NCBI GenBank assembly: GCA_910577735.1
Contig: CAJTOO010000039.1
Span: 1-20,340, forward strand
DNA: 20,340 nucleotides
Direction: 5' to 3'
DNA from: an uncultured Lachnospiraceae bacterium
Lineage (GTDB): Bacteria; Bacillota; Clostridia; Lachnospirales; Lachnospiraceae
Shown here: in pieces, positions 7,516 through 16,390 of the stretch
Layout of the letters: each line of letters starts with the position of its first letter
How positions within the stretch are numbered: the stretch's first letter is position 1
Program-made: the position numbers and the translations under genes
Notes under the pieces: generated by a model
What the model was told of the DNA's origin: nothing
The model's database searches: none
Seen by the model: only the letters and a program-made list of their open reading frames with translations

Positions 7516-7560
7516 TGCGAAAGCTTCCGTATATGGCTTGGATACAAACCGGAAGCAGCA
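7516..7560 (+). other. Leader hairpin upstream of the CdaR-type gene
   Basis: GCTTCCG (7523-7529) pairs perfectly with CGGAAGC (7550-7556). TGC/GCA at 7516-7518 and 7558-7560 can extend the stem through a small internal loop, and TAT/ATA (7530-7532 and 7542-7544) can pair inside. No T-run follows, so it is not a terminator. It could be an RNA control element or an operator. It does not match a riboswitch consensus I can recall. Confidence 0.35.
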
Positions 7561-7603
7561 AAGTGTTATGTAGTTTGCTATATAGGACAATAAGAGGTGG
7601 GGT

Positions 7604-8692
7604 ATGATTTCAAATCAGATTTTGCAGAATACAATCGAGGGATTGAAAGCGATTGCGAGAGTGGAGCTGTGCGTTATGGATGTGGACGGGAAACCCGTGG
7701 CCATGACAGCAGACGAAATGGAAAAGTGCGGGAAACCGGCAGCAGAGTTTGCCAAATCTCCGGCAGATTCCCAGGAGATTCAGGGATATCAGTACTTTAA
7801 AATCTTTGATGAACAGCAGTTGGAGTATGTTCTGATCGCCGGGGGTGTGGGCGAAGATGTGTATATGGTAGGCAAGATGGTGGCTTTTCAGGTTCAGAAC
7901 CTTCTGGTGGCTTACAAGGAGCGGTTTGATAAAGATAACTTTATCAAGAACCTGCTTCTGGATAATCTGCTTTTGGTGGATATCTACAGCCGTGCGAAAA
8001 AGCTTCACATTCAGACGGATGTCAAACGGGTTGTGCTGATCATAGAGACGGACAATGCCAAGGACAGCAATGTGCTGGAAACCATGCGCACTTATTTTGG
8101 AACAAACAGCAAGGATTTTATTACTGCCGTGGACGAGAACAACGTCATTGTGGTGAAAGATCTTTCAGAGGGTGACAGCATGCGGGATATCGACAGGAGC
8201 GCCACAGGTGTGGCAGGATATCTGCGCAAAGAAAACTATAAGAATGTGAGGATTGCATACGGTACGGTTGTGGGAGAGATTAAAGAGGTGAGCCGTTCCT
8301 ATAAGGAGGCCAAGATGGCTCTCGATGTGGGCAAGATCTTTTTTGACGAGAGGGATATCATTGCCTACAGTGAACTGGGAATCGGGCGTCTGATCTATCA
8401 ACTGCCGATTCCTCTTTGTAAAATGTTCATCAAGGAGATTTTCGATGGCAGGAGCCCGGATGAGTTTGACGAAGAGACGTTGACAACGATCAATAAGTTC
8501 TTTGAAAATTCCCTGAATGTGTCGGAGACATCGAGGCAGCTTTTCATTCACAGGAATACGCTGGTCTATCGTCTCGATAAGCTGCAAAAGAGCACAGGAC
8601 TGGATTTACGGGTGTTTGAGGATGCCATCACATTTAAGATAGCCCTCATGGTTGTCAAGTACATGAAGTACATGGAAAGTTACGAATTTTAA
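7604..8692 (+). CDS. CdaR/PucR-family transcriptional regulator
   Basis: 362 residues. The C-terminus LNVSETSRQLFIHRNTLVYRLDKLQKSTGLDLRVFEDA (from about residue 304) is the PucR C-terminal helix-turn-helix typical of CdaR-type regulators. The middle region (about 130-260, with VKRVVLIIETDN and the VRIAYGTVVGEIKEVSRSYKEAKMAL segment) resembles the GGDEF-like CdaR domain. The N-terminal 110 residues are probably a ligand-sensing domain. Family members sense sugar diacids or purine breakdown products, but the ligand here cannot be deduced and may be unrelated. ATG 7604 is preceded by GAGGTGGGG. It lies 30 bp upstream of ftsE, so it may be co-transcribed with the cell-division genes. Confidence 0.85.
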   Translation: MISNQILQNTIEGLKAIARVELCVMDVDGKPVAMTADEMEKCGKPAAEFAKSPADSQEIQGYQYFKIFDEQQLEYVLIAGGVGEDVYMVGKMVAFQVQNLLVAYKERFDKDNFIKNLLLDNLLLVDIYSRAKKLHIQTDVKRVVLIIETDNAKDSNVLETMRTYFGTNSKDFITAVDENNVIVVKDLSEGDSMRDIDRSATGVAGYLRKENYKNVRIAYGTVVGEIKEVSRSYKEAKMALDVGKIFFDERDIIAYSELGIGRLIYQLPIPLCKMFIKEIFDGRSPDEFDEETLTTINKFFENSLNVSETSRQLFIHRNTLVYRLDKLQKSTGLDLRVFEDAITFKIALMVVKYMKYMESYEF

Positions 8693-8722
8693 AATGATTA
8701 AGAAGATACAGGTGGTGAAGAC

Positions 8723-9454
8723 GTGGCAGTAAAAAAGAAAAGAAAGAGTACAGCGGCGGAAAAAGAGATTATTACACTGACAAATGTCTGTAAGGCTTAT
8801 TCTACAGGGGCGCCGGCGTTAAAGGATGTGAATTTACATATCAGCAGGGGAGAGTTCGTCTTTATTGTGGGAGACAGCGGTTCCGGTAAATCTACACTGA
8901 TCAAACTCCTGCTTCGTGAACTTACGATTACGAGCGGATACATTAATGTGATGGGCTATGATCTGACCAAGATCAAACATCGCAAGATTCCGAAGTTCAG
9001 GAGAAATCTGGGAATTGTGTTTCAGGATTTCCGTCTCTTAAAGGACAGAAATGTCTATGACAATGTGGCCTTTGCCCAGAGAATTATCCAAAAATCTAAT
9101 AAGGAGATTAAGAAAAACGTTCCCAGTATCCTTGCGATTGTGGGTCTGGCTGGCAAATATAAGGCAAAGCCGAAACAGCTTTCCGGTGGTGAACAGCAGA
9201 GAGTGGCGCTTGCCAGGGCACTGATTAATCAGCCCACAATACTTCTTGCGGACGAGCCAACCGGTAATCTGGATCCGAAGAACTCCTGGGAGATCATGAA
9301 GCTTCTTGAGCAGATTAATGAAAACGGCACGACAGTCATTGTGGTAACCCATAACAGGGAGATTGTCAATGCCATGCAGAAGCGGGTGGTCACCTTAAAG
9401 CGCGGCGTGATTGTCAGCGATGAGGAAAAGGGAGGATATATCGATGAGGATTAG
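8723..9454 (+). CDS. ftsE: Cell division ATP-binding protein FtsE
   Basis: 243 residues, slightly longer than the usual 228 because of a basic N-terminal extension (MAVKKKRKSTAAEKE). It is the cytoplasmic ATPase of the FtsEX complex, which controls peptidoglycan hydrolases at the division site. Walker A is GDSGSGKST (50-58), the ABC signature LSGGEQQR (153-160), Walker B ILLADEP (about 173-179) and the H-loop histidine H210. The GTG start has AGGTGG 6 nt or so upstream. It overlaps ftsX by 11 bp, indicating translational coupling. The order ftsE-ftsX-M23 peptidase supports FtsE over other MacB/LolD-like ATPases. Confidence 0.95.
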   Translation: MAVKKKRKSTAAEKEIITLTNVCKAYSTGAPALKDVNLHISRGEFVFIVGDSGSGKSTLIKLLLRELTITSGYINVMGYDLTKIKHRKIPKFRRNLGIVFQDFRLLKDRNVYDNVAFAQRIIQKSNKEIKKNVPSILAIVGLAGKYKAKPKQLSGGEQQRVALARALINQPTILLADEPTGNLDPKNSWEIMKLLEQINENGTTVIVVTHNREIVNAMQKRVVTLKRGVIVSDEEKGGYIDED

Positions 9455-10340
9455 TTCATTTTTCTATACGCTCAGACAGGGTTTCCGTAACCTTTTCAGG
9501 AATAAGCTCTTTACGCTTGCATCTATTGCAACAATCGGCGCCTGTCTGTTTTTGTTCGGTCTTTTTTACGCTATTGTGACAAACTTTGAGCATATTGTCA
9601 GAACTGCGGAAGAAGGTGTGTCTGTGTGGGTATTTTTTGACGAGGGACTTGAGGATATCAGGATACAGCAGATCGGCGATATGATTGCCAAAAGACCGGA
9701 GGTTTCCAACATTAATTTCGTATCTGCGGAGGAAGCCTGGGAAGGATTTAAACAGGAATATCTGGGAGAATACGGTGATGGATTCACAGAGAATCCCCTG
9801 GAAAATTCCGCTAACTATCAGGTCTATTTAAATGATGTTTCCATGCAGTCGGCCCTGGTGACTTATCTGGAATCGGTGGACGGCGTGCGTCAGGTGAACC
9901 GTTCAGAGTTGGCGGCGACTACGCTGACGGGTGTGAATGCTCTGATTGCCTATACTTCTATGGGTATTATTGCAATTCTTCTGGCGGTGTCGATTTTCCT
10001 GATCAGCAATACGGTCACCATCGGTATCTCTGTCCGTAAGGAGGAGATCAATATCATGAAATACATTGGGGCCACGGACTTTTTCGTCAGGTCTCCTTTT
10101 GTGGTGGAAGGGATGCTGATCGGTCTGATCGGCGCAGCCATTCCGCTTGCGTTTATTTATACAGTATATAATATGGTTCTCTCTTATGTGATGGAGAGAT
10201 TCTCCATGTTAGCCTCACTTTTGAGTTTTGTGCCGGTGGAGGAAGTTTTCCGTGTACTGGTTCCGGTTTCCCTGGGGCTGGGTGTAGGCATTGGATTTTT
10301 GGGCAGCTTTACGACAGTGAGAAAGCATCTGAGAGTATAG
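9444..10340 (+). CDS. ftsX: Cell division protein FtsX (permease-like)
   Basis: 298 residues with the FtsX layout: a short cytoplasmic N-terminus, membrane segment 1 (about 22-45), a large extracellular domain (about 46-165), then three further segments (about 172-202, 222-250 and 265-290). The extracellular domain has the expected form, with EEGVSVWVFFDEGLEDIRIQ as its first strand and helix. FtsX transmits FtsE ATP hydrolysis to a murein hydrolase outside the membrane. ATG 9444 lies 8 nt after GGAGG (9431-9435) inside the end of ftsE. The M23 enzyme encoded next is the likely partner, as PcsB or CwlO is in other Firmicutes. Confidence 0.94.
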   Translation: MRISSFFYTLRQGFRNLFRNKLFTLASIATIGACLFLFGLFYAIVTNFEHIVRTAEEGVSVWVFFDEGLEDIRIQQIGDMIAKRPEVSNINFVSAEEAWEGFKQEYLGEYGDGFTENPLENSANYQVYLNDVSMQSALVTYLESVDGVRQVNRSELAATTLTGVNALIAYTSMGIIAILLAVSIFLISNTVTIGISVRKEEINIMKYIGATDFFVRSPFVVEGMLIGLIGAAIPLAFIYTVYNMVLSYVMERFSMLASLLSFVPVEEVFRVLVPVSLGLGVGIGFLGSFTTVRKHLRV

Positions 10341-10342
10341 GT

Positions 10343-10400
10343 GTACAAGAAGTTCTGAAGATGCCCCGCTATAGGAGGGGCTGCCAGGAACTTCACGTAC
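10343..10400 (+). other. Long nested hairpin between ftsX and the M23 peptidase gene
   Basis: Three sets of complementary arms nest: GTAC (10343-10346)/GTAC (10397-10400), GAAGTTC (10349-10355)/GAACTTC (10388-10394) and GCCCC (10363-10367)/GGGGC (10377-10381). No T-run follows, so it is not a standard terminator. In the operon transcript it would form a 58-nt structure about 87 nt above the next start codon. It could set the ratio of FtsEX to the hydrolase by mRNA processing or stability. Confidence 0.5.
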
Positions 10401-10486
10401 CAGAGAATACCCGGAATAAGGGTTTGTGCGGTGTTTGGTTTTCAGAAAGCAGGGGGTGAGACACTGTATTGTCGTGGAGGATTAAC

Positions 10487-11692
10487 ATGGTGAAATATGG
10501 GAAAAGATTGATATGTCTGATGCTTTGTCTGGCAATCGTGGGCACGTGTATTTCTCCTGTACAGGCGGCTGTAACGAATGATAGTATCCGGGAGAAGGAA
10601 GCGCAGATTAAAAAGGCAAAGGAGGAGGTCACAGGCCTGAAGACAAATCTGACGGATGTGGAGAAACTCAAAAAGCAGTTAGAGCAGTCTAAAACCGATC
10701 TGGCTGCCTATGTGACACAGTTGGATGGGCAGTTAATCAGCATACAGGAGAAAATACAGCAATATAATACAATGATTACCGAAAAGGAAGAGCAGATTGA
10801 GGTAACCGGCCAGGAACTGGAGGCGGCTATTGTCCAGCAAGATGAACAGTACGCAGCGATGAAGAAGCGAATTCAGTTTATGTATGAGCGGGGTGATTCC
10901 TTTTATCTGGAAATGCTTCTGGCGGAAGAGAGTTTTGCTGATATGGCCAACAGGGCTGACTACATTGAGGCCTTATCCAGATATGACCGTAAAAAGCTGG
11001 ATGAGTATGTGGAAACCAGAGAATATGTGGAATTGTGCAAACAGGAACTGGAAGCGGAGCATGAGGTTCTGAATGAAGCCAGGGAAGCGGTCAAACAGGA
11101 GGAAGCAAATGTCAATAGTCTCCTGGCTGAAAAGGAAGCACAGATTGTATCCGTTTCTGCGGATATTACCAATAAAGAGGCGGCAATCAAAGAATATGAG
11201 GCGATGATTGAGCAGGAAAACCAGGAGATTGCGGCTTTAGAGAAGGCTATCGCAGAAGAGAGGGCCAGACTGGAAGCGGAAAACGCCCGTGTCTATAACG
11301 GCGGCATGTTCGCATGGCCCTGTCCTGGATATAAGAGGATTTCTGATGACTATGGCAACCGGATGCACCCGATTCTGGGTATTCAGAAATTCCATAATGG
11401 CCTTGATATGGCTGCTCCCGGCGGTACGGCAATCCTGGCGGCTTATGATGGTGATGTGGCGGCTGCGGCATACAGCAGCAGTATGGGCAACTATATTATG
11501 ATCAATCACGGAAGCGGTCTGTATACGATTTACATGCATTGTTCCGCATTATATGTATCCAAGGGGCAGTCTGTGTCCAAGGGACAGAATATTGCGGCGG
11601 TGGGGAGTACCGGGCGCTCTACCGGTAATCATCTGCATTTCAGTGTGCGCTTAAATGGTAATTATGTGAGTCCCTGGAATTATTTAAAATAA
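10487..11692 (+). CDS. Murein hydrolase with coiled coil and M23 (LytM) domain, FtsEX-associated
   Basis: 401 residues. A signal peptide (1-27, ending SPVQA) indicates export. Residues about 32-270 form a long heptad-rich coiled coil like PcsB/EnvC/CwlO proteins, and 275-400 form an M23 endopeptidase domain. The zinc and catalytic residues are intact: H303 and D307 (HNGLD), H351 (YMH), H382 and H384 (HLHFSV). It is therefore likely to be an active peptidoglycan endopeptidase, unlike the degenerate EnvC of E. coli. Position directly after ftsEX suggests that FtsX activates it through the coiled coil. ATG 10487 follows GTGGAGG at 10474-10480 by 6 nt; an in-frame TTG 18 bp upstream is less likely. 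Confidence 0.92.
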   Translation: MVKYGKRLICLMLCLAIVGTCISPVQAAVTNDSIREKEAQIKKAKEEVTGLKTNLTDVEKLKKQLEQSKTDLAAYVTQLDGQLISIQEKIQQYNTMITEKEEQIEVTGQELEAAIVQQDEQYAAMKKRIQFMYERGDSFYLEMLLAEESFADMANRADYIEALSRYDRKKLDEYVETREYVELCKQELEAEHEVLNEAREAVKQEEANVNSLLAEKEAQIVSVSADITNKEAAIKEYEAMIEQENQEIAALEKAIAEERARLEAENARVYNGGMFAWPCPGYKRISDDYGNRMHPILGIQKFHNGLDMAAPGGTAILAAYDGDVAAAAYSSSMGNYIMINHGSGLYTIYMHCSALYVSKGQSVSKGQNIAAVGSTGRSTGNHLHFSVRLNGNYVSPWNYLK

Positions 11693-11712
11693 CAGGTAGG
11701 AGATGAATCATT

Positions 11713-13083
11713 GTGAAACAAAGCGGAGATAACAATTACTATAATCATGAATATCACAATAACGGCTATGGCGGGCAGAATCCTTATTATAGTCAGCCGC
11801 AGCCGCCGCTTACTCCGATACAGCCGCAGCCTCCCCGGAACAGTAATGGGAACCAAGGCGGCGGCTCCTTTTTGTTGGGGCTCCTGCTCGGTGTGATTCT
11901 GGCGGTACTGATCGGCGGTATTTCTGCTGCGGGGGTTAAGATATACGACCTGGTCAAAGAAAACGATGCCAGAGAGGTAAATGGCGGCTCCAAAGGTGCA
12001 GAGAGCGTCTTGAATGAAGATACTGAGAAAAAAATCGCTACTATAGAAGAAGTGATTGGTGAGTATTATTATAAAGACGAAGATATAGATACAGACCTTA
12101 TGATTGAAGGAATGTATTCCGGTATGGTGGATGCGCTGGGGGATCCTTATTCTGTCTACTATACTGCGGAAGAGTGGAATCTGTTGATGCAGGATACAGA
12201 GGGAATTTATTATGGTATAGGGGCCTATATCAGCGTGGATCCTGCTACAGGGCTTGGCAAGATAAATGGGGTTATTCCGGACACACCGGCGCAGGAGGCC
12301 GGACTTCGGGAAAATGACCTGATTTATCTGATCGATGGTGAGAGTGCACAGGGTCTGGATCTCTCGGAGATTGTGTCCCGGGTTAAAGGGGAAGAGGGGA
12401 CGACTGTTCGGCTGACCATTTATCGAGAGGGGGAGACAGATTATCTGGAAATTGATGTGGAGAGACGCAAGATTGAGAGTCCAACCGTCAATTATGAAAT
12501 GTATGACAATGGCATAGGATATATTCAGATTACGGAGTTTGATGATGTAACCACGGATCAGTTTACGGAAGCGCTGGCAGTGATCAAAGGATCCAAGGCC
12601 AAAGGTCTGATTTTGGATCTGCGCGGCAATCCCGGCGGCAGTCTGCCGGTGGTGGTGGATATTGCAAGGATGATTCTGCCAAAAGGCCTGATTGTTTATA
12701 CGGAAGATAAATATGGAGAACGGGATGAGTATACCTGTGATGGGCAGCATGAATTGAATCTTCCCTTGGTGGTGTTAGTGAATGGTAATTCTGCCAGTGC
12801 ATCTGAGATTTTGGCGGGAGCCATTCAGGACTATCACAAGGGAACCCTGATCGGGACTACCACATTCGGAAAGGGAATCGTACAAAGAGTCATGCCCCTG
12901 AGTGATGGTACAGCATTAAAGCTCACCATCAGTGCATATTACACTCCTAACGGTAATAATATCCATGGCGTGGGTATCGAGCCGGATATCGTGTGTGAGT
13001 TTGACGGGGAAGCATATTATGAGAGAGAAATAGATAACCAGCTGCAGAGAGCCATACAGGAAATGGAGAAGATGACCAGATAA
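11713..13083 (+). CDS. S41-family C-terminal processing peptidase (CtpA/CtpB-like)
   Basis: 456 residues. The N-terminal 50 residues are low-complexity and rich in Asn, Gln, Tyr and Pro, followed by one membrane anchor (about 52-74). A PDZ domain spans about 155-250 (GIYYGIGAYI to VRLTIYREGE). The protease domain has the Ser/Lys pair expected from E. coli Prc: S362 in GNSASASEI and K387 in TTFGKGIVQ, plus D373. Such enzymes trim exported proteins at the cell surface. The location behind ftsEX and the M23 gene suggests it may process the hydrolase or related cell-wall proteins; this is inference. The GTG start is preceded by GTAGGAGATGA and lies 20 bp after the M23 stop, so the genes are co-transcribed. 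Confidence 0.92.
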   Translation: MKQSGDNNYYNHEYHNNGYGGQNPYYSQPQPPLTPIQPQPPRNSNGNQGGGSFLLGLLLGVILAVLIGGISAAGVKIYDLVKENDAREVNGGSKGAESVLNEDTEKKIATIEEVIGEYYYKDEDIDTDLMIEGMYSGMVDALGDPYSVYYTAEEWNLLMQDTEGIYYGIGAYISVDPATGLGKINGVIPDTPAQEAGLRENDLIYLIDGESAQGLDLSEIVSRVKGEEGTTVRLTIYREGETDYLEIDVERRKIESPTVNYEMYDNGIGYIQITEFDDVTTDQFTEALAVIKGSKAKGLILDLRGNPGGSLPVVVDIARMILPKGLIVYTEDKYGERDEYTCDGQHELNLPLVVLVNGNSASASEILAGAIQDYHKGTLIGTTTFGKGIVQRVMPLSDGTALKLTISAYYTPNGNNIHGVGIEPDIVCEFDGEAYYEREIDNQLQRAIQEMEKMTR

Positions 13084-13096
13084 GCATATGCTGCGA

Positions 13097-13125
13097 TTGG
13101 ATGAAAAGGAGCATATCTTTAAAAT
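13097..13125 (+). promoter_or_regulatory. Promoter of the manC-like gene
   Basis: TTGGAT (13097-13102) and TAAAAT (13120-13125) are spaced by exactly 17 bp, 65 bp above the start codon of the next gene. A TATAAT at 13127-13132 is also present but lacks a -35 at normal distance. Consensus-based. Confidence 0.5.
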
Positions 13126-13190
13126 GTATAATGGGGGTCAGGATTGAAATGTCTCAGTTTGCAGCAAGATGATGAGGTTGGAGGACATAT

Positions 13191-14495
13191 ATGAATATAG
13201 TACTGTTGTCAGGAGGATCCGGTAAACGTCTTTGGCCTTTATCCAACGATACCCGTTCCAAACAGTTTATCAAAATATTTAAGACTGCGGCGGGAGGGTA
13301 TGAGTCCATGGTACAGCGGGTGTACCGGCAGATTCTTTCCGTGGATAAAGAGGCGGCTGTCACGATTGCAACCTCTAAGTCCCAGGTGTCGGCCATCCAT
13401 AATCAGCTGGGGGAAGGTGTGGGAATCAGTGTGGAACCCTGCCGCAGAGATACATTTCCGGCAATTGCGCTGGCAGCTGCCTATCTCCAGGACGTACTGG
13501 GTGTTACGGCCCAGGAGCCAGTCGTGGTCTGCCCTGTGGATCCCTATGTGGAGCAGGATTACTTCGAGGCTCTTTACAGGCTCAGCGACCGTGCGGCAGC
13601 CAGTGAGGCCAATCTGGTGCTGATGGGGATAGAGCCTACCTATCCCAGTGCGAAGTATGGCTATATTATTCCGGAAAATACACAGGATATCAGCAGAGTG
13701 TCCATGTTTAAAGAAAAGCCGGACGAGGACACGGCAAAAGAGTATATGAAAAGGGGTGCTTTGTGGAATGGCGGCGTGTTTGCTTTCCGTCTGCACTATG
13801 TCTTGCAGCGTGCCCATGAGCTGATTGATTTTACAGATTATCATGATCTCTACGCAAAATATGAGACACTGACAAAGATCAGTTTTGATTATGCGGTGGT
13901 GGAACATGAGCCCATGATTGAGGTGATGCGCTTTGGCGGTATGTGGAAGGATATGGGTACATGGAATACCCTGACTGAGGCCATGGAGAGCGAAGCTATT
14001 GGTAAAGCGATTCTCAATGATACCTGTGATAATGTCCATGTGGTAAATGAATTGAATGTGCCGGTGCTCTGCATGGGCTTAAAAGATGTGGTGGTTTCGG
14101 CAAGTCCTGAGGGGATTCTGGTGTCTGACAAGACCCAGTCGAGCTACATCAAGCCTTATGTGGATGAGATAGACCAGCAGATTATGTTTGCGGAGAAGTC
14201 ATGGGGGAGCTTCCGCGTGATTGATATAGAAGAGGGGAGCATGACCATCAAGGTTACACTGAATCCGGGGCATGGGATGAATTACCACAGCCATGAGCGC
14301 AGGGATGAGGTATGGACAGTGATTGCAGGTGAGGGCCGTACCATCATAGATGGCGTGGAACGAAAAGTGGCAGCAGGGGATGTGGCAACGATGCCGGCTG
14401 GAACGCCGCATACGATTATGGCGGATACCATGCTGCAGGTCATAGAGGTGCAGATTGGGGAAGAAATCAGTGTGAGTGATAAGAAGAAACTATAA
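13191..14495 (+). CDS. Mannose-1-phosphate guanylyltransferase with type II PMI cupin (ManC-like)
   Basis: 434 residues. The N-terminal nucleotidyltransferase domain begins MNIVLLSGGSGKRLWPLSND, with the pyrophosphorylase signature GGSGKRLWP (8-16), and has FKEKP near residue 174. The C-terminal cupin (MNYHSHERRDEVWTVIAGEG and GDVATMPAGTPHTI) matches the phosphomannose isomerase type II domain of ManC/CpsB proteins. It would make GDP-mannose from mannose-1-phosphate and GTP for capsule, exopolysaccharide or glycan synthesis. It is a little shorter than the usual 465-480 residues, so whether the isomerase activity is retained is uncertain. The start ATG follows TTGGAGG. No polysaccharide genes flank it here; it ends at a terminator shared with the chemotaxis gene. 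Confidence 0.88.
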   Translation: MNIVLLSGGSGKRLWPLSNDTRSKQFIKIFKTAAGGYESMVQRVYRQILSVDKEAAVTIATSKSQVSAIHNQLGEGVGISVEPCRRDTFPAIALAAAYLQDVLGVTAQEPVVVCPVDPYVEQDYFEALYRLSDRAAASEANLVLMGIEPTYPSAKYGYIIPENTQDISRVSMFKEKPDEDTAKEYMKRGALWNGGVFAFRLHYVLQRAHELIDFTDYHDLYAKYETLTKISFDYAVVEHEPMIEVMRFGGMWKDMGTWNTLTEAMESEAIGKAILNDTCDNVHVVNELNVPVLCMGLKDVVVSASPEGILVSDKTQSSYIKPYVDEIDQQIMFAEKSWGSFRVIDIEEGSMTIKVTLNPGHGMNYHSHERRDEVWTVIAGEGRTIIDGVERKVAAGDVATMPAGTPHTIMADTMLQVIEVQIGEEISVSDKKKL

Positions 14496-14515
14496 GTTTA
14501 TAGATTGTACAGTAT

Positions 14516-14554
14516 AAAACGGGGTCTGCAGTTGTAAGCTGCAGACCCTGTTTT
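14516..14554. terminator. Bidirectional rho-independent terminator
   Basis: AAAACGGGGTCTGCAG (14516-14531) pairs with CTGCAGACCCTGTTTT (14539-14554) with one mismatch. A-runs and T-runs flank it on both sides, so it serves the manC-like gene on the plus strand and the chemotaxis gene on the minus strand. Confidence 0.92.
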
Positions 14555-14558
14555 AGAA

Positions 14559-16286
14559 TCAGATTTTAAACTCGGCTACGAGGTTTTCCACATCGTTTGT
14601 GAGAACGAGCAGCTTATCCATAGCTTCAGAAACTTCTTCCAGATTGGCGGACTGCTCCGTCACTACCGCGCTGACTTCATTGATTTCCGTCACATTACTG
14701 TCGGCCGCATCCTTAACGGTTCCCATGCTATCCATGGCTTCCGCAATTCTGTCGTTCAAAACTTCCACGCCGTTTATGATATCTTCCACGTTATTGTTTA
14801 CTTCATCGGTTCCGGCTGTGATGATCTCGAAGCTTTCCTTTGCTGCCCCGGTCATCTGGTTGCCTTTCTCAAGCTGTTCGAGGCTTTCCCGCAGACGTGC
14901 TGTCATTTGGTCAGCCTGATTGCCTACAGACTCTATCATCTTCCCGATATGTGCGGCAGCGGCCTGGGAATCATCTGCCAGATTCCGGATTTCCGTAGCT
15001 ACTACTGCAAAGCCTTTACCTGCTTCACCGGCTCTTGCGGCCTCGATAGAAGCATTTAAGGACAGCAGATTGGTTTGGGATGCGATGGAGGAAATGGATT
15101 CCAGTGCCTCGGTCATTCCCTTTGTATTTTCGCCGAAAGAGGAGAATACAATTTCCATCTCACGCATGGAACGGTTAACTTCTTCCATCTGTTCCACATA
15201 GGCTGTGATTTTCTGCATACCGTCTTTGGCATTATCCCTGGTTTTACCTGCATTTCCGTGGATGGATTCCGCATAATCCGCCATGTTACCTGCGACTTCT
15301 TCCATATGTTTAATCTGCTCACGGGCGCGTCTGACTTCACCTTGCTGTCTCTCTAAGGCTGCCAGCATACCATCTACGGCATCGGCAATACGGCCGCCGC
15401 CCTGGGCATTTTCGTCTACGCTGGTGTTTATTGTGGCGGTAGAAGCTTTTAAGGAAGACATATTGGATGCCACTTCACTGATCAGATGAACGAGGCTTCC
15501 TTTCATCTTATTGAAAGCGATAGCGGCCTGACCTGCTTCGTCCTTGCTTTTTACCTTGATATCCTCATCTGTCAGGATGCCCTCTGACATAACGGTAAGT
15601 TTCTTCTGTAATTGTATGATCGGTGCGGTTATGCTCTGGGTCAGGGCAAATGCCGCCGCCATAACGATGATTACAGTAATGATGACAGCTATCACGATTA
15701 TGACAAGTGTATGCCTGAAATCATTCTGGATTTCTTCCACAATCATCTCACTTCGGGCTATTTCGGATGCAAGAAGTGCCTCTGCGCTGGAACTGACGAA
15801 ACTCATGTTGCCGCTCATATCCTGCGCCGGATTCAGCCCGGCGGAAGAGTATGTATTACCGCAGACAGCAAGGACTTCCCGGTAGGAAGCAATAAATTTG
15901 CCGGCCTCAGAGGCAAATTTATCGTATTGATTACGCATCTCTGTATATTCGGCTTCTTGAGGAAGATTTTCACCGATTTCCGCCACATATTGTTCCATGG
16001 TATCGATGGTTTCTATATGTCCGCTGGAAGGGATATCTCCGCCAACCCCGCATTTCGTAACTACGGTGCGCCCCAGGTAGGAAGCATTGTCCTTGACATA
16101 AGTTACCTTACTGATACTGTCAAGAATCCGGGAGTACTGCTTATTATATTCATTGGATCTGAAAATCAGCACTGCCATCAGGGCGATAAGCACCGCCAGG
16201 GTGCCTAAAATACAGGCATTGATTTTTAACCTGATGCCTGCACCTTTACCGCTTGTTGTTTTTGGCTCTTTAGTTTGTTTTCCCAT
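14559..16286 (-). CDS. Methyl-accepting chemotaxis protein
   Basis: 575 residues on the minus strand. Two membrane segments (about 23-42 and 193-214) flank an extracytoplasmic sensing region of about 150 residues, mostly helical. A HAMP linker follows (about 215-270) and then the signalling domain, whose hairpin tip is visible in NLLSLNASIEAARAGEAGKG followed by FAVVATEIRNLAD. It reports to CheA/CheW at the receptor array to bias flagellar rotation. No C-terminal CheR-binding pentapeptide is seen (it ends EFKI). I chose ATG 16286 because GGGAGG lies 4 nt upstream; an in-frame ATG at 16313 has no binding site. The ligand is unknown. It is a single-gene unit divergent from vanR. Confidence 0.93.
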   Translation of the reverse strand: MGKQTKEPKTTSGKGAGIRLKINACILGTLAVLIALMAVLIFRSNEYNKQYSRILDSISKVTYVKDNASYLGRTVVTKCGVGGDIPSSGHIETIDTMEQYVAEIGENLPQEAEYTEMRNQYDKFASEAGKFIASYREVLAVCGNTYSSAGLNPAQDMSGNMSFVSSSAEALLASEIARSEMIVEEIQNDFRHTLVIIVIAVIITVIIVMAAAFALTQSITAPIIQLQKKLTVMSEGILTDEDIKVKSKDEAGQAAIAFNKMKGSLVHLISEVASNMSSLKASTATINTSVDENAQGGGRIADAVDGMLAALERQQGEVRRAREQIKHMEEVAGNMADYAESIHGNAGKTRDNAKDGMQKITAYVEQMEEVNRSMREMEIVFSSFGENTKGMTEALESISSIASQTNLLSLNASIEAARAGEAGKGFAVVATEIRNLADDSQAAAAHIGKMIESVGNQADQMTARLRESLEQLEKGNQMTGAAKESFEIITAGTDEVNNNVEDIINGVEVLNDRIAEAMDSMGTVKDAADSNVTEINEVSAVVTEQSANLEEVSEAMDKLLVLTNDVENLVAEFKI

Positions 16287-16390
16287 ACATCCTCCCAATC
16301 TGCGTCTGTTCATTTCATTGAATAAAGTTTATCACATATTGTATGAAAAGAATACCCTAACCTTTGAATAATTATAACTTTTTCACAAAT

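Noticed and set aside
7516..7575. Purine-type riboswitch in the CdaR leader, suggested by an ATATGG motif
   Set aside because: The conserved TTTCTACC joining segment and the three-stem layout are missing.
11680..12750. 356-codon minus-strand open frame opposite the S41 peptidase
   Set aside because: It lies entirely opposite a gene with PDZ and Ser/Lys protease motifs and has no recognisable domains; it is a codon-bias shadow.
13239..14039. 266-codon minus-strand open frame opposite the ManC-like gene
   Set aside because: Shadow of a clear GDP-mannose pyrophosphorylase; no motif and no ribosome binding site evidence.
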